From contig CANPVW010000084.1 in assembly GCA_947581745.1 (NCBI GenBank), forward strand, positions 1 to 16,100: a stretch of 16,100 bases of DNA. Direction: 5' to 3'. The notes under the pieces are model-generated. The model was not told the origin of the DNA, searched no databases, and saw nothing but the letters and a program-made list of their open reading frames with translations. Both the position numbers and the translations under genes were made by a program. Every line of letters starts with the position of its first letter. Positions within the stretch are counted from its first letter, which is position 1. Of the stretch, positions 1-7,606 are shown one piece after another. Source of the DNA: Candidatus Benthicola azotiphorus. Its GTDB lineage: Bacteria; Gemmatimonadota; Gemmatimonadetes; Palauibacterales; Palauibacteraceae.

Positions 1-1
1 G

Positions 2-577
2 CGCCTCACGGTGGCGCGGGTGGTTCTCGCCCTGCTCGTCCTCGTCGGTGTGTGCTTAACGGTGCGGGGGGGAGAGGGCGTGGCCGCCCTGTTCGAGTCG
101 CGCGAGGCGGGCCTGCTGGCCGGCGTGACCGGTGGGCTGCTGGCTGCCCTGGCGTATGCGGGCACCACCCTGCTCGCCCGCTGGGCTGTGCCCCGCTACG
201 GGTCGTCCAGGGTCCTGTTCCTGGAGATGGCCGGGGGCACGGCAGTCCTGGCCGCATTTCTCCCGGCGGTCGGCCGAGCCCCGGCGCCACCGGGCACCGT
301 CAGCGGCTGGATCTATGTGGTGCTTCTCTCGCTGGGCGCAGTCGTGGGCGCCAACTACCTGTTCTTCGGAGCACTCAAGAGGATCGAGGCCGCCCCCGCC
401 GCCGTCGGAGCGACGATCGAACCGGTAGTGGCCACGCTGCTCGCTCTGCTGATCTTCGGTCAGAGGTTGAGCTTCAGCGGGTGGGCCGGGCTGGCCCTCG
501 TCGTTGCGGGCGTCGCGGCCGGCTACATCGTCGAGGCGAGATCGAGGTCGTTTTCGGACGGCAACGCGGGTCCTTAG
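2..577 (+). CDS. EamA/DMT-family transporter, C-terminal part (5' end cut by window)
   Basis: The frame is open from base 2 to a TAG at 575-577. A GTG at position 11 could be read as a start, but the frame continues off the window edge and the product begins directly with a membrane helix. I therefore read it as the second half of a drug/metabolite-superfamily permease. About six hydrophobic segments are visible, including WIYVVLLSLGAVVGANYLFF and a final helix around GLALVVAGVAAGYIV. The late motif IEPVVATLLALLIFGQRLS matches the EamA-repeat pattern (normally ...EPV.A.L.....GE.L), with Gln in place of the usual Glu. Family members are usually about 280-310 residues with two EamA repeats; about 191 are seen here. 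It would be an inner-membrane exporter or exchanger of small metabolites, and the substrate cannot be predicted. The downstream gene starts 83 bases later. Confidence 0.82.
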   Translation, partial: RLTVARVVLALLVLVGVCLTVRGGEGVAALFESREAGLLAGVTGGLLAALAYAGTTLLARWAVPRYGSSRVLFLEMAGGTAVLAAFLPAVGRAPAPPGTVSGWIYVVLLSLGAVVGANYLFFGALKRIEAAPAAVGATIEPVVATLLALLIFGQRLSFSGWAGLALVVAGVAAGYIVEARSRSFSDGNAGP

Positions 578-647
578 GCCCGCCCCTTCAACCTGGTCCT
601 CGAGCCCGCCGTTCCGGCCGCCCCGTTTCCCGACGCCGCACGACGCT

Positions 648-653
648 TACATT
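648..653 (+). promoter_or_regulatory. possible -10 element placed for a leaderless mRNA
   Basis: The gap 578-660 has no recognisable Shine-Dalgarno sequence before the ATG at 661. It does contain TACATT (fits TANNNT) ending 7 bases upstream of that ATG. A promoter there would start transcription at or next to the start codon. No convincing -35 hexamer is visible at the expected distance (TTTCCC at 626-631 is poor). A single short motif in GC-rich DNA is weak evidence. Confidence 0.25.
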
Positions 654-660
654 AGCGGCC

Positions 661-1380
661 ATGGAACGGAGCTCTGCGGCGCGGACCGCCGCTCGCCTGG
701 ATCGGCTCACGTGGCCCGAAGCCGCCGCGTGGTTCCGTCGCGATCCGCGACTTCTGCTCCCGGTGGGAACCTGCTTGCAGCACGGACCGCACCTGCCATT
801 GGGAGCGGATACGATCGTCGTCGAACAGCTGGCGGAAGCCGTGTCGGAACGAACCGGGATCCTCGTCGCTCCCACTCTGGCCTACGGCGTGACCTCGGAC
901 AGTGAGCAGATGTACGCCGGAACCGCCGCCCTGGAGCGAAAGACGCTTCACAGGGTACTGAACGAGCTCGTGGACTCGTGGGAACGGCAGGGGCTGGAGG
1001 AGATCGTGCTGATGACGACTCATGGATACGGCCCGCACATCCAGGCGATGGCGGCGGTCGTGGCGGACTACGTGAGGGTGCGGGCCGTGGACATTCACGC
1101 CATCGACCTCGCCGCGTTCCTCCAGGGGGGTCTGGAAGCGGAGCACGCGGGCGAGATGGACACGGCGATCCTGCTGCACCTGGCTCCCGACCTGGTGAGG
1201 GAAGAGCGAGTGACGGACGGCGGACCGTCCGAGCACCTGCGAACCGCGATCAGGGACGAGCCCGTGCCGCCCCCCGGATCAGCCGGGGTGGTGGGACGAC
1301 CCAGCCTGGCGACGCGGGAGACCGGCCGGCGCATCTGCGAGTATCTCGTTGACTACATCTCGAGGCGGCTGGATGCATAG
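661..1380 (+). CDS. creatininase-family amidohydrolase, divergent metal site
   Basis: A 239-residue protein, typical length for the creatininase/MftE/FAPy-deformylase superfamily of metal-dependent cyclic-amide hydrolases. Family landmarks are clear: PVG-x(4)-HGPHLPLGAD at 34-50, a histidine at 121 in TTHGYGPH (family NGHGGN), HAGEMDT at 162-168 (family HAGE.ET) and a late GVVGRPSLAT block. The first metal ligand is odd: the usual EQHGPHLP reads LQHGPHLP, so Leu39 replaces the Glu that binds metal in characterised members. His41, Asp50 and His121 remain. The NGHGGN block has also lost its Asn residues. The substrate is unknown and activity may differ or be lost. I chose the ATG because the homology begins near residue 13; the frame is open further upstream but without family sequence. 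The last 8 bases overlap the next gene. Confidence 0.85.
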   Translation: MERSSAARTAARLDRLTWPEAAAWFRRDPRLLLPVGTCLQHGPHLPLGADTIVVEQLAEAVSERTGILVAPTLAYGVTSDSEQMYAGTAALERKTLHRVLNELVDSWERQGLEEIVLMTTHGYGPHIQAMAAVVADYVRVRAVDIHAIDLAAFLQGGLEAEHAGEMDTAILLHLAPDLVREERVTDGGPSEHLRTAIRDEPVPPPGSAGVVGRPSLATRETGRRICEYLVDYISRRLDA

Positions 1381-2089
1381 AGGAGCTCTCGCAAGTCGGG
1401 CGGGAATGGCAATCGGAGCTTTGTGGCTCCTCGCTCCCACTCCGGCGGCTCTGCCACAGCAGACACAGCTGGATGGCGGCACGTTCGAGCACTCGATACG
1501 CGGCTCCTTCAGCGGGACGGAGACCTTCGCCATCCGACAGCGTGGCGAGGAAGTCGTCGCGGTCGGCCGAGTCACGCGGGAGGGTGGGGCCGAGGCACTG
1601 CGGGCCCTGGAGGTGGGGGCCCGGATGGACGGGTCGGGGCAGATCATGAGGTACGAGCTGCACACGCGGGAGGGGCCGCCGCTTCACGTCGTGGTGAACC
1701 GGACGGGCAGCCGCCTTCGCGTCACGATCACTGCCGACGAGGGAGAGCGCTTCACCGAGTTTCTCGCCGGGCCGGACCTCCTTGTCATCGAACGGGAAAT
1801 CGCCCACCACTACTTCAGCCTTGCCCGGCGTCTCAGATCGACTCCGGACCCGCGAACGCTGGACCTGCGGATACTGGTGCCCTCGGAAGGCCGCACGGTC
1901 CCACTGCGGGTGCTGGGGCTTTCGAGGGACACCATCACAGTGCAGGAGTCGCGGGTTCCGTCCACGCGCTACCAGATGAGCGTCGGGGGGGAGGAGACTC
2001 TCCTGTGGGCCTCGCCGGAGGACGGCCGGGTCCTGCGAGTTGCCATTCCCGGACACGGATGGGAAGCGCGCCGGGTGGCCCAGCAGTAG
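1373..2089 (+). CDS. predicted secreted beta-rich protein of unknown function
   Basis: A 238-residue protein from an ATG that overlaps the end of the creatininase gene by 8 bases, which suggests coupled translation. An in-frame TTG at 1349 and an internal ATG at 1406 are alternatives. The N-terminus has basic residues (R3, R9) and a hydrophobic run, MAIGALWLLAPTPAAL at 12-27, resembling a signal peptide ending near residue 28. There is no lipobox cysteine. The mature part is rich in short alternating beta-type segments and ends with a W-x(5)-GRVLRV-x-IP pattern. That layout recalls the DUF6134/DUF3108 type of periplasmic beta-sheet proteins, but I cannot confirm membership without a profile search. 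No catalytic motif is evident. It probably acts in the periplasm. A likely terminator follows, so it appears to end its transcript. Confidence 0.7.
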   Translation: MHRGALASRAGMAIGALWLLAPTPAALPQQTQLDGGTFEHSIRGSFSGTETFAIRQRGEEVVAVGRVTREGGAEALRALEVGARMDGSGQIMRYELHTREGPPLHVVVNRTGSRLRVTITADEGERFTEFLAGPDLLVIEREIAHHYFSLARRLRSTPDPRTLDLRILVPSEGRTVPLRVLGLSRDTITVQESRVPSTRYQMSVGGEETLLWASPEDGRVLRVAIPGHGWEARRVAQQ

Positions 2090-2130
2090 CACGGGCCGAG
2101 GCAACAATCCGGGCGTTTGGAGTGTTCCAG

Positions 2131-2166
2131 AAGCGGGCCGGAGGGTGAAACCGCCTGCCCGTTTTT
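2131..2166 (+). terminator. probable rho-independent terminator
   Basis: Arms AAGCGGGC (2131-2138) and GCCCGTTT (2157-2164) can form 8 pairs including one G-U. The 18-base interior has extra pairing (GG 2140-2141 with CC 2154-2155, GGT 2144-2146 with ACC 2150-2152). A TTTTT run at 2162-2166 follows directly. It lies between the secreted-protein gene and the export cassette in the 134-base gap 2090-2223, where a transcript end is expected. The rest of that gap shows no convincing promoter; GCTAAT at 2198-2203 is a weak -10 candidate without a good -35. Confidence 0.55.
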
Positions 2167-2211
2167 CACGTACGTCCTGCTGATCCGGGTGCACCAGGCT
2201 AATCGGTTGTG

Positions 2212-2216
2212 AAGGA
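2212..2216 (+). promoter_or_regulatory. Shine-Dalgarno site fixing the adaptor start
   Basis: AAGGA lies 7 bases before the ATG at 2224. An in-frame GTG at 2209 would put this site inside the gene and has no comparable upstream site, so the ATG is the better start. Confidence 0.6.
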
Positions 2217-2223
2217 TACAGAT

Positions 2224-3549
2224 ATGTCTCGCAAGCGAAAGATCGTTATCGGGATCGGCGTCCTGGCCGTCGTCATCGTGACTGCCCTGTCGCTCGCCGG
2301 GCGCGAGGGCGACGAGGTCCTCGTCCGCGTCGAGGACGTGGGGCGCCGGGACCTCGTGGCCCGGGTGACCGCGACGGGACACGTGGAACCGAAGACGTCG
2401 GTGGACATCAGCGCGGACGTGTCCGGCCGCATCGTGGAGCTCACGGTCGAGGAGGGCGACGACGTCGTCGAAGGACAGCTCCTCCTCGTCATCGATCCGG
2501 CCCGGTTCGAGGCCGCGGTGGACCGTGCCGAGGCGGCCCTTGCGGACGCGCAGGCGAGAGAGGCGCAGGCAAGAGGCAATTCCCAGCAGGCGCAGCGTGA
2601 CTGGGATCGGATCCGTCAGCTGAAGGCGGCGGCCGAGGACATGGTGACTGACTCGGAGTACGAACAGGCAAGGACGCAGGCCGAAGTGCAGCAGGCCCTG
2701 TTCGAGTCCGCCCGCCACGGGGTGGACATGGCGCGCGCCAGCGTGCGAGAGGCCCAGGACAACCTCTCCAAGACCGTCATCGAGGCACCGATGAGCGGCC
2801 GGGTAACCCGGCTCAACGTCGAGCGCGGCGAAACGGCGGTCGTCGGGACGATGAACAACCCGGGAAGCCTGCTGCTCACGATTTCCGACCTCTCGATCAT
2901 GGAAGCCGTGATCGAGGTCGACGAAACGGACGTTCCGGAGATCGAGATTGGAGACTCGACGATCGTGACGATCGACGCCTTTCCGAATCGAGAGTTCGCC
3001 GGCAGAGTGACCAAGATCGGGAACAGCTCGATCCGGCCGCGGAGCCAGATGCAGAGCAGTTCCGAGCAGGCGATCGACTTCGAGGTGCGGATCACTCTGA
3101 ACGACCCGGGCGTCGATCTGCGAACCGATCTGTCGGCCACCGCCGACGTGGTCACGGCGATCCGCCCCGATGTGCTGGCGATCCCGATCATCGCGCTGAC
3201 GCTCATGGACCCGTCGCAGTTCGAGCGGATTCCGAGCGAGGCAGAGGAAGTCCAACAGGTTAGCGGAGCGTCGTCGGACACCACCGCGAAGGACGCCGGG
3301 GACGCGGCCTCCTCGGAACCGATCGAGGGGGTGTACGTGCTCGAGGACGGTCGAGCGCGGTTCAGGCCGGTGGAGGTAGGCATCGCCGGAGACGGATACT
3401 TCGAAGTGCTGTCCGGGCTCACGGAAGGAGAGACGGTGGTGTCGGGATCCTACCAGGCGATCCGCGATCTGGAAGACGGCGCGCTCGTGCGCGTCGAAGA
3501 GCAGAAGGACCATGCCGGCCCGCCTCGGGTCGGAGACAGCGAGGGATAG
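2224..3549 (+). CDS. HlyD/MacA-like periplasmic adaptor of an ABC efflux system
   Basis: A 441-residue membrane-fusion protein. Residues 7-26 form an N-terminal hydrophobic anchor after a basic start (MSRKRK). The lipoyl-like half-motifs flank the hairpin: VSGRIVELTVEEGDDVVEGQ near 64-83 and IEAPMSGRVTRLNVERGETA near 191-210. Between them lies an Ala/Gln/Glu-rich alpha-helical coiled coil (about 95-185). A beta-barrel (from about 225) and a membrane-proximal domain (VYVLEDGRARFRPVEVG...) follow. A Ser/Ala/Glu/Asp-rich low-complexity stretch (about 338-367) interrupts the C-terminal part. The protein would link an inner-membrane MacB-type transporter to an outer-membrane channel; no TolC-like gene is in view. 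The stop codon abuts the ATPase start, and the ATPase plus two permeases follow, so it is the first gene of that cassette. The cargo (drug, peptide, lipid or siderophore) is not predictable. Confidence 0.9.
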   Translation: MSRKRKIVIGIGVLAVVIVTALSLAGREGDEVLVRVEDVGRRDLVARVTATGHVEPKTSVDISADVSGRIVELTVEEGDDVVEGQLLLVIDPARFEAAVDRAEAALADAQAREAQARGNSQQAQRDWDRIRQLKAAAEDMVTDSEYEQARTQAEVQQALFESARHGVDMARASVREAQDNLSKTVIEAPMSGRVTRLNVERGETAVVGTMNNPGSLLLTISDLSIMEAVIEVDETDVPEIEIGDSTIVTIDAFPNREFAGRVTKIGNSSIRPRSQMQSSSEQAIDFEVRITLNDPGVDLRTDLSATADVVTAIRPDVLAIPIIALTLMDPSQFERIPSEAEEVQQVSGASSDTTAKDAGDAASSEPIEGVYVLEDGRARFRPVEVGIAGDGYFEVLSGLTEGETVVSGSYQAIRDLEDGALVRVEEQKDHAGPPRVGDSEG

Positions 3550-4269
3550 ATGAGCGTGGCAGATGACATCGTCATTCACACCCGTGACCTGAAGAAGCAC
3601 TACGTGATGGGCACCGAGACCGTGCGCGCCCTTCGGGGCGTGGACGTCGACATCCGTCGCAACGAATACATCGCGATCATGGGACCCTCCGGCTCCGGGA
3701 AGTCCACCTTGATGAACCTGATCGGGTGTCTCGATACCCCCACCTCGGGAGAGTACATCCTCAACGGCCAGCCGGTGCAGGACCTGGACGATGACGACCT
3801 GGCCCGGATCCGAAACCGTGAGATCGGCTTCGTCTTCCAGACGTTCAACCTGCTTCCGCGCGCCAGCGCCCTCCACAACGTCGAGCTTCCCCTGATCTAC
3901 GCCGGGGTCTCGTCCCGAGAGCGGATGCAGCGGGCCAGGAAGGCCCTGGAGCAGGTGGACCTGGCCGACCGGATGGATCACAAGCCCAACGAGCTGTCCG
4001 GCGGACAGCGACAGCGCGTCGCCATCGCGCGGGCTCTGGTGAATCAGCCGTCGATCATCCTGGCCGACGAGCCGACCGGCAACCTCGATTCCGTGACCTC
4101 CGAGGAGATCATGTCGGTTTTCGACGGACTGCACCGGGCCGGACAGACGATCATCATGGTGACCCACGAACCGCACATCACGGCGCATGCGGAGCGGGTG
4201 ATCACCCTGCGCGACGGGGAGATCGAGTCGCACGACGCCAGGGTCCTGATCCCCGCAACGGGAGCCTGA
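3550..4269 (+). CDS. ABC transporter ATP-binding protein, MacB/LolD type
   Basis: A complete 239-residue ATPase. Walker A is GPSGSGKST at 45-53, the Q-loop lies in FVFQTFNLLPR, the signature LSGGQ is at 149-153, Walker B IILADEP is at 169-175, and the H-loop histidine is His206 in MVTHE. The FQTFNLLPR and ADEPTGNLDS wording is characteristic of the MacB/LolD/FtsE group, which powers mechanotransmission rather than classical import. The start follows the adaptor stop without a gap (TAG then ATG). It is a free-standing ATPase, unlike E. coli MacB, where ATPase and permease are fused. It should dimerise on the cytoplasmic face of the two permeases encoded next. Confidence 0.95.
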   Translation: MSVADDIVIHTRDLKKHYVMGTETVRALRGVDVDIRRNEYIAIMGPSGSGKSTLMNLIGCLDTPTSGEYILNGQPVQDLDDDDLARIRNREIGFVFQTFNLLPRASALHNVELPLIYAGVSSRERMQRARKALEQVDLADRMDHKPNELSGGQRQRVAIARALVNQPSIILADEPTGNLDSVTSEEIMSVFDGLHRAGQTIIMVTHEPHITAHAERVITLRDGEIESHDARVLIPATGA

Positions 4270-4290
4270 GGAAGGAGAGCGGGAACACGG

Positions 4291-5535
4291 GTGAGGATTC
4301 TCGAAGGCATCCGGATCGCTCTGCAGCAGATCTGGGCACACAAGCTCAAGTCCGTGTTCACGCTCGTGGGCGTGATCATCGGCATCACCTTCCTGATCGC
4401 CGTGATCACAGTGGTCGAAGGGGTGAACCGATACGTTCAGGACGACTTCGCGGGCGCCATATTCGGAATCAACACCTTCTCGGTCGTTCGGCGAAACCAG
4501 GTCCAGACCGGATCGGAGAGCCAGGAGCAGCGGCGGCGCCAGGCCCGCAATCCGTACCTCACGATGCACGACGTCGAGGTGGTCCGGCAGGCCGTTCCCG
4601 ACGCCTGGCGATTCTCCTACAGCGTGGACCGGGGATTCGGAGAGGTCTCGTACAACGAGCGAAGTCGGCGGAACATCCGGGTGATCGGCGGCTCGGACGG
4701 ATACGAGACCATGCAGGGCTGGGACGTGGCCGAGGGACGCGGCCTGTCGCCGCTCGACGAGCGCAGGTCGCTCAAGGTGGCCGTGATCGGCGCGGACATC
4801 GCCGAGAAGCTGTTTCCCGACCAGAGTCCGCTCGGAAAGCGCATACGGCTCGGAGCCAACCGGCTCGAGGTCGTCGGCGTGTGGGAGAAGCAGGGAGGAC
4901 TTCTCGGGGTCATCCGGGACGCTTCGGTACTGGTGCCCATCTCGACGTTCCGCGAGACCATGGCATGGCAGCGCGACCGCATCGGTGAGATCACCGTCAA
5001 GGCGCACACGGTGGAGGAGATGGAGGCCGCCATGCTGGAGGTGGAGGCGGCCCTGCGGCGAGACCGGAAGCTGCGACCGGGCATCGAGAACAACTTCTGG
5101 CTTCAGACCTCGAACGACCTGCTCGGGGCCTGGGACAAGATCAATCGAATCCTGTTTGCGGCGTTGCCCGGCCTCGTCTCGATCTCCCTGGTCGTCGGTG
5201 GCATCGTGATCATGAACATCATGCTCCTCTCCGTGGCCGGGCGGATCCGGGAAATCGGTGTCCGCAAAGCGCTGGGAGCCCGCCGGCGAGACATCATGTA
5301 CCAGTTCCTCGCCGAGTCCTCCACCCTCTCGGTCGCCGGCGCTGCGATCGGGATCGGGCTGGGCATCGGTCTCGGAAAGACGGTGGATGCCCTGACGCCA
5401 CTCCCGGCGTCGGTTCCCTTGTGGTCGATCGTCGTATCCCTCGTCCTGGGTCTCGTCGTGGGGGTGGGATCCGGCATCTATCCGGCCTACCGGGCAGCCC
5501 GTCAGGACCCGATCGTGGCGCTGCGCTATGAGTAG
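4291..5535 (+). CDS. MacB/FtsX-like ABC permease, first of two
   Basis: A 414-residue permease with the MacB layout. One transmembrane helix lies near the N-terminus (about 22-43, LVGVIIGITFLIAVITVVEG), followed by a large periplasmic MacB_PCD-type domain (about 45-285) and three C-terminal helices (about 287-312, 343-366, 377-402). The conserved cytoplasmic REIGVRKALGARRRDI loop follows the second helix, as in FtsX-fold permeases. The start is a GTG with GAAGGAG at 4271-4277, 13 bases upstream, which is a rather long spacing. The gene begins 21 bases after the ATPase and its last 8 bases overlap the second permease. It ends in PIVALRYE, the same kind of tail as its neighbour. It probably forms a heterodimer with the second permease, driven by the ATPase and linked to the adaptor. 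Confidence 0.92.
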   Translation: MRILEGIRIALQQIWAHKLKSVFTLVGVIIGITFLIAVITVVEGVNRYVQDDFAGAIFGINTFSVVRRNQVQTGSESQEQRRRQARNPYLTMHDVEVVRQAVPDAWRFSYSVDRGFGEVSYNERSRRNIRVIGGSDGYETMQGWDVAEGRGLSPLDERRSLKVAVIGADIAEKLFPDQSPLGKRIRLGANRLEVVGVWEKQGGLLGVIRDASVLVPISTFRETMAWQRDRIGEITVKAHTVEEMEAAMLEVEAALRRDRKLRPGIENNFWLQTSNDLLGAWDKINRILFAALPGLVSISLVVGGIVIMNIMLLSVAGRIREIGVRKALGARRRDIMYQFLAESSTLSVAGAAIGIGLGIGLGKTVDALTPLPASVPLWSIVVSLVLGLVVGVGSGIYPAYRAARQDPIVALRYE

Positions 5536-6820
5536 GCGACTGCGGGGGGGCATGGGCCTGCGCGCGACCGTGAAGGAGGGTCTCCTCGTCGCGTTCGATT
5601 CGCTCCGCGCGAACAAGGTCCGGAGCGGCCTGACCATCCTCGGGGTGACCATCGGGGTGATGGTCGTGCTCGTCATGGCCGCCATGGTGCAGGGACTGAA
5701 CGGGAGCTTCAAGGACATCATCGCGTCGGCCGGGCCCACCACGTTCTACGTATTCCACGCACCGGTCGGCGGGGGCGGACTCTCCACGGGACTCGAGGAG
5801 GAGGAAAACGAGTTCATGCGGAACCCGCCCCTCAAGATCGAGTGGAGCCGGGAGCTGGCCCGACTCGAACCGATCCGGCAGGTGGCGCCGGGCGTCGACG
5901 TCTCCGATTGGGGATACCACGCGCGCCGGGGCGACACCGACGTCCGGATTTCGCTGTACGGAGTGGACGCGGAGTACATGGACATGGACGGCGGCGACCT
6001 TGTGGACGGACGGTTCTTCACCGCCACGGAGGAAAGTCGCCGCAGGGCGGTCGCCGTCATCGATTCCGCTACCGCGGTCGACCTGTTCGGCGGGCTCGAC
6101 CCGCTGGGCAAGCGGTTCAACATCGGCCGACCGGGCCAGCGCGAGACGCCCTTCGAGGCGGTGGGGGTGTACCGGCCGCCCGACAACCTGTTCGCCGGCC
6201 TGAAGACGCACTACGTGTTCGCCCCGTTCGCGTCCGTCATGAAGTACGTGCGCGTATGGGACAGGATGGTGTACTTCGTGGTCAAGCCGCACGACGGAGT
6301 CGAGCTCGAGGTGGCCCTGGAGGCCGTGCGGACCCGGATGCGCCAGTTGCGTGGGCTGAGCCCCGGAGAGGACGACAACTTCTACCTGATCACGCAGGAC
6401 CAGGTGATGGACTGGTGGAACAAGTTCACGGGAGTGTTCTTCGCCGTGATGGTGGCTTTGTCTGGAGTCGGTCTGCTGGTCGGCGGCGTGGGAGTCATCG
6501 GCATCATGATGATCTCCGTCACCGAGCGCACGAGGGAGATCGGCCTGCGAAAGTCGCTGGGGGCGCGGCGGCGCGACCTCCTGTGGCAGTTCCTCGTCGA
6601 AGCGGCGACCCTCACGCTGCTGGGCGGTGCGATCGGAATGGCGCTCGGCGGGATCATCGTCTGGGTGATCGGCGCTCTCACCCCCGTGCCCGCCTCCGTT
6701 CCGCTGTGGTCGATCGCCGTCGCCCTCCTGGCGTCGATCTTCACCGGGATCGGCTTCGGCCTCTACCCGGCCGCCCGTGGCGCCGGACTGGACCCGGTCG
6801 ACGCGCTGCGTTATGAGTGA
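5528..6820 (+). CDS. MacB/FtsX-like ABC permease, second of two
   Basis: A 430-residue paralogue of the preceding permease with the same four-helix layout. The first helix is near residues 32-55 (LTILGVTIGVMVVLVMAAMV), a periplasmic domain follows to about 300, and three helices lie at the C-terminus with the loop TREIGLRKSLGARRRDLL between the second and third. It ends in PVDALRYE. The ATG overlaps the upstream gene by 8 bases; an ATG at 5552, preceded by a G run, is a second possible start that would remove eight residues. The periplasmic domain is clearly divergent from that of its partner and has its own Gly-rich and Glu-rich segment near 77-95. This argues for two non-equivalent subunits rather than a recent duplication. 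The next gene starts 50 bases downstream. Confidence 0.92.
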   Translation: MSRRLRGGMGLRATVKEGLLVAFDSLRANKVRSGLTILGVTIGVMVVLVMAAMVQGLNGSFKDIIASAGPTTFYVFHAPVGGGGLSTGLEEEENEFMRNPPLKIEWSRELARLEPIRQVAPGVDVSDWGYHARRGDTDVRISLYGVDAEYMDMDGGDLVDGRFFTATEESRRRAVAVIDSATAVDLFGGLDPLGKRFNIGRPGQRETPFEAVGVYRPPDNLFAGLKTHYVFAPFASVMKYVRVWDRMVYFVVKPHDGVELEVALEAVRTRMRQLRGLSPGEDDNFYLITQDQVMDWWNKFTGVFFAVMVALSGVGLLVGGVGVIGIMMISVTERTREIGLRKSLGARRRDLLWQFLVEAATLTLLGGAIGMALGGIIVWVIGALTPVPASVPLWSIAVALLASIFTGIGFGLYPAARGAGLDPVDALRYE

Positions 6821-6870
6821 GCGGCGCTTGAGCCGGTAGCCAGTCGCTTCACGATCACGGGAAGGATGCA

Positions 6871-7593
6871 ATGACGGACCAGCCTGTGGACGTGCTCGCC
6901 ATCGGGCCGCATCCCGACGATGTCGAACTCCTGTGCGGGGGTACGCTCGCCCGGAGCGCCGACCAGGGATACCGAACCGCGATCCTCGACCTGACCCGCG
7001 GAGAGATGGGCACACGCGGCACCCCGGATTTGAGGGCGGAGGAAGCGGCGAGAGCAGCTGCGGTCCTGGGGGTGGGGCGCCGCGTGAACGCCGGCCTTCC
7101 CGACGCCGGTGTGACGAACGACCGCGAGACCAGGGAACGTATCGTCGGATTGATTCGCGAGTTGCGGCCGCGGGTCGTGATCCTCCCGTTCCTCAGGGGC
7201 CGCCACCCGGACCACCGGGTCGCCGCGGAGCTGTGCCGCGACGCCTGCTTTCTCGCCGGACTGGCGCGGTACGGATCGGGCGAGGCTCACCGCCCACACA
7301 AGATCATTCACGCACTGGCCTTCCGCGAAGACCCTGTGAAGCCGACCTTCGTGGTCGACATCACAGAGCAGTTCAGCCGCAAGATGGAGGCGATCCGGTC
7401 GTACTCCTCGCAGTTTGACGGAGTCTCTCAGGCCGGCGAGGCCTTCCCTACCGGGCAGTCGCTCTACGAACTCGTCGAATCACAGAGCCGGCACTACGGC
7501 AGCCTGATTCGGAGGGGCTACGGGGAACCGTTCCATACCGAAGAGACGGTCGAGGTGGGTGACGTGGCGGGGATGAGGGTCCGCTCCCTGTGA
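6871..7593 (+). CDS. bshB1: PIG-L-type deacetylase, bacillithiol biosynthesis BshB1
   Basis: A 240-residue PIG-L/LmbE-family zinc deacetylase. The metal and catalytic motif IGPHPDDVEL gives His14, Asp16 and Asp17; the second motif RGRHPDHR gives His112, Asp114 and His115. The block DLTRGEMGTRGTPDLRAEEA is the pattern I associate with the BshB1 subfamily. BshB1 removes acetate from N-acetylglucosaminyl-malate to give glucosaminyl-malate, the second step of bacillithiol synthesis; it works in the cytosol. The ATG has AAGGA at 6862-6866. The 50-base gap before it contains no clear terminator or promoter. bshA and bshC are not in the window, so the pathway is inferred. The main alternative is another PIG-L deacetylase acting on a different sugar or a thiol conjugate. 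The downstream desulfurase gene, 13 bases away, fits a sulfur-metabolism setting. Confidence 0.85.
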   Translation: MTDQPVDVLAIGPHPDDVELLCGGTLARSADQGYRTAILDLTRGEMGTRGTPDLRAEEAARAAAVLGVGRRVNAGLPDAGVTNDRETRERIVGLIRELRPRVVILPFLRGRHPDHRVAAELCRDACFLAGLARYGSGEAHRPHKIIHALAFREDPVKPTFVVDITEQFSRKMEAIRSYSSQFDGVSQAGEAFPTGQSLYELVESQSRHYGSLIRRGYGEPFHTEETVEVGDVAGMRVRSL

Positions 7594-7606
7594 GGTCGGG
7601 CGAGGC

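Noticed and set aside
52..660. Upstream extension of the creatininase reading frame
   Set aside because: It overlaps the EamA gene in another frame and is Arg/Gly/Pro-rich without homology features; the family sequence begins after ATG 661.
1969..5742. Stop-free minus-strand frame of 1257 codons opposite the export cassette
   Set aside because: It is the antisense shadow of well-supported plus-strand genes. Its product is dominated by His, Arg, Asp, Gly and Pro with no domain or membrane pattern, as expected when codons end in G or C.
5294..7015. 573-codon minus-strand frame opposite the permease and bshB1 genes
   Set aside because: Same antisense artefact; composition is Arg/His/Pro/Gly rich and it overlaps genes with clear families.
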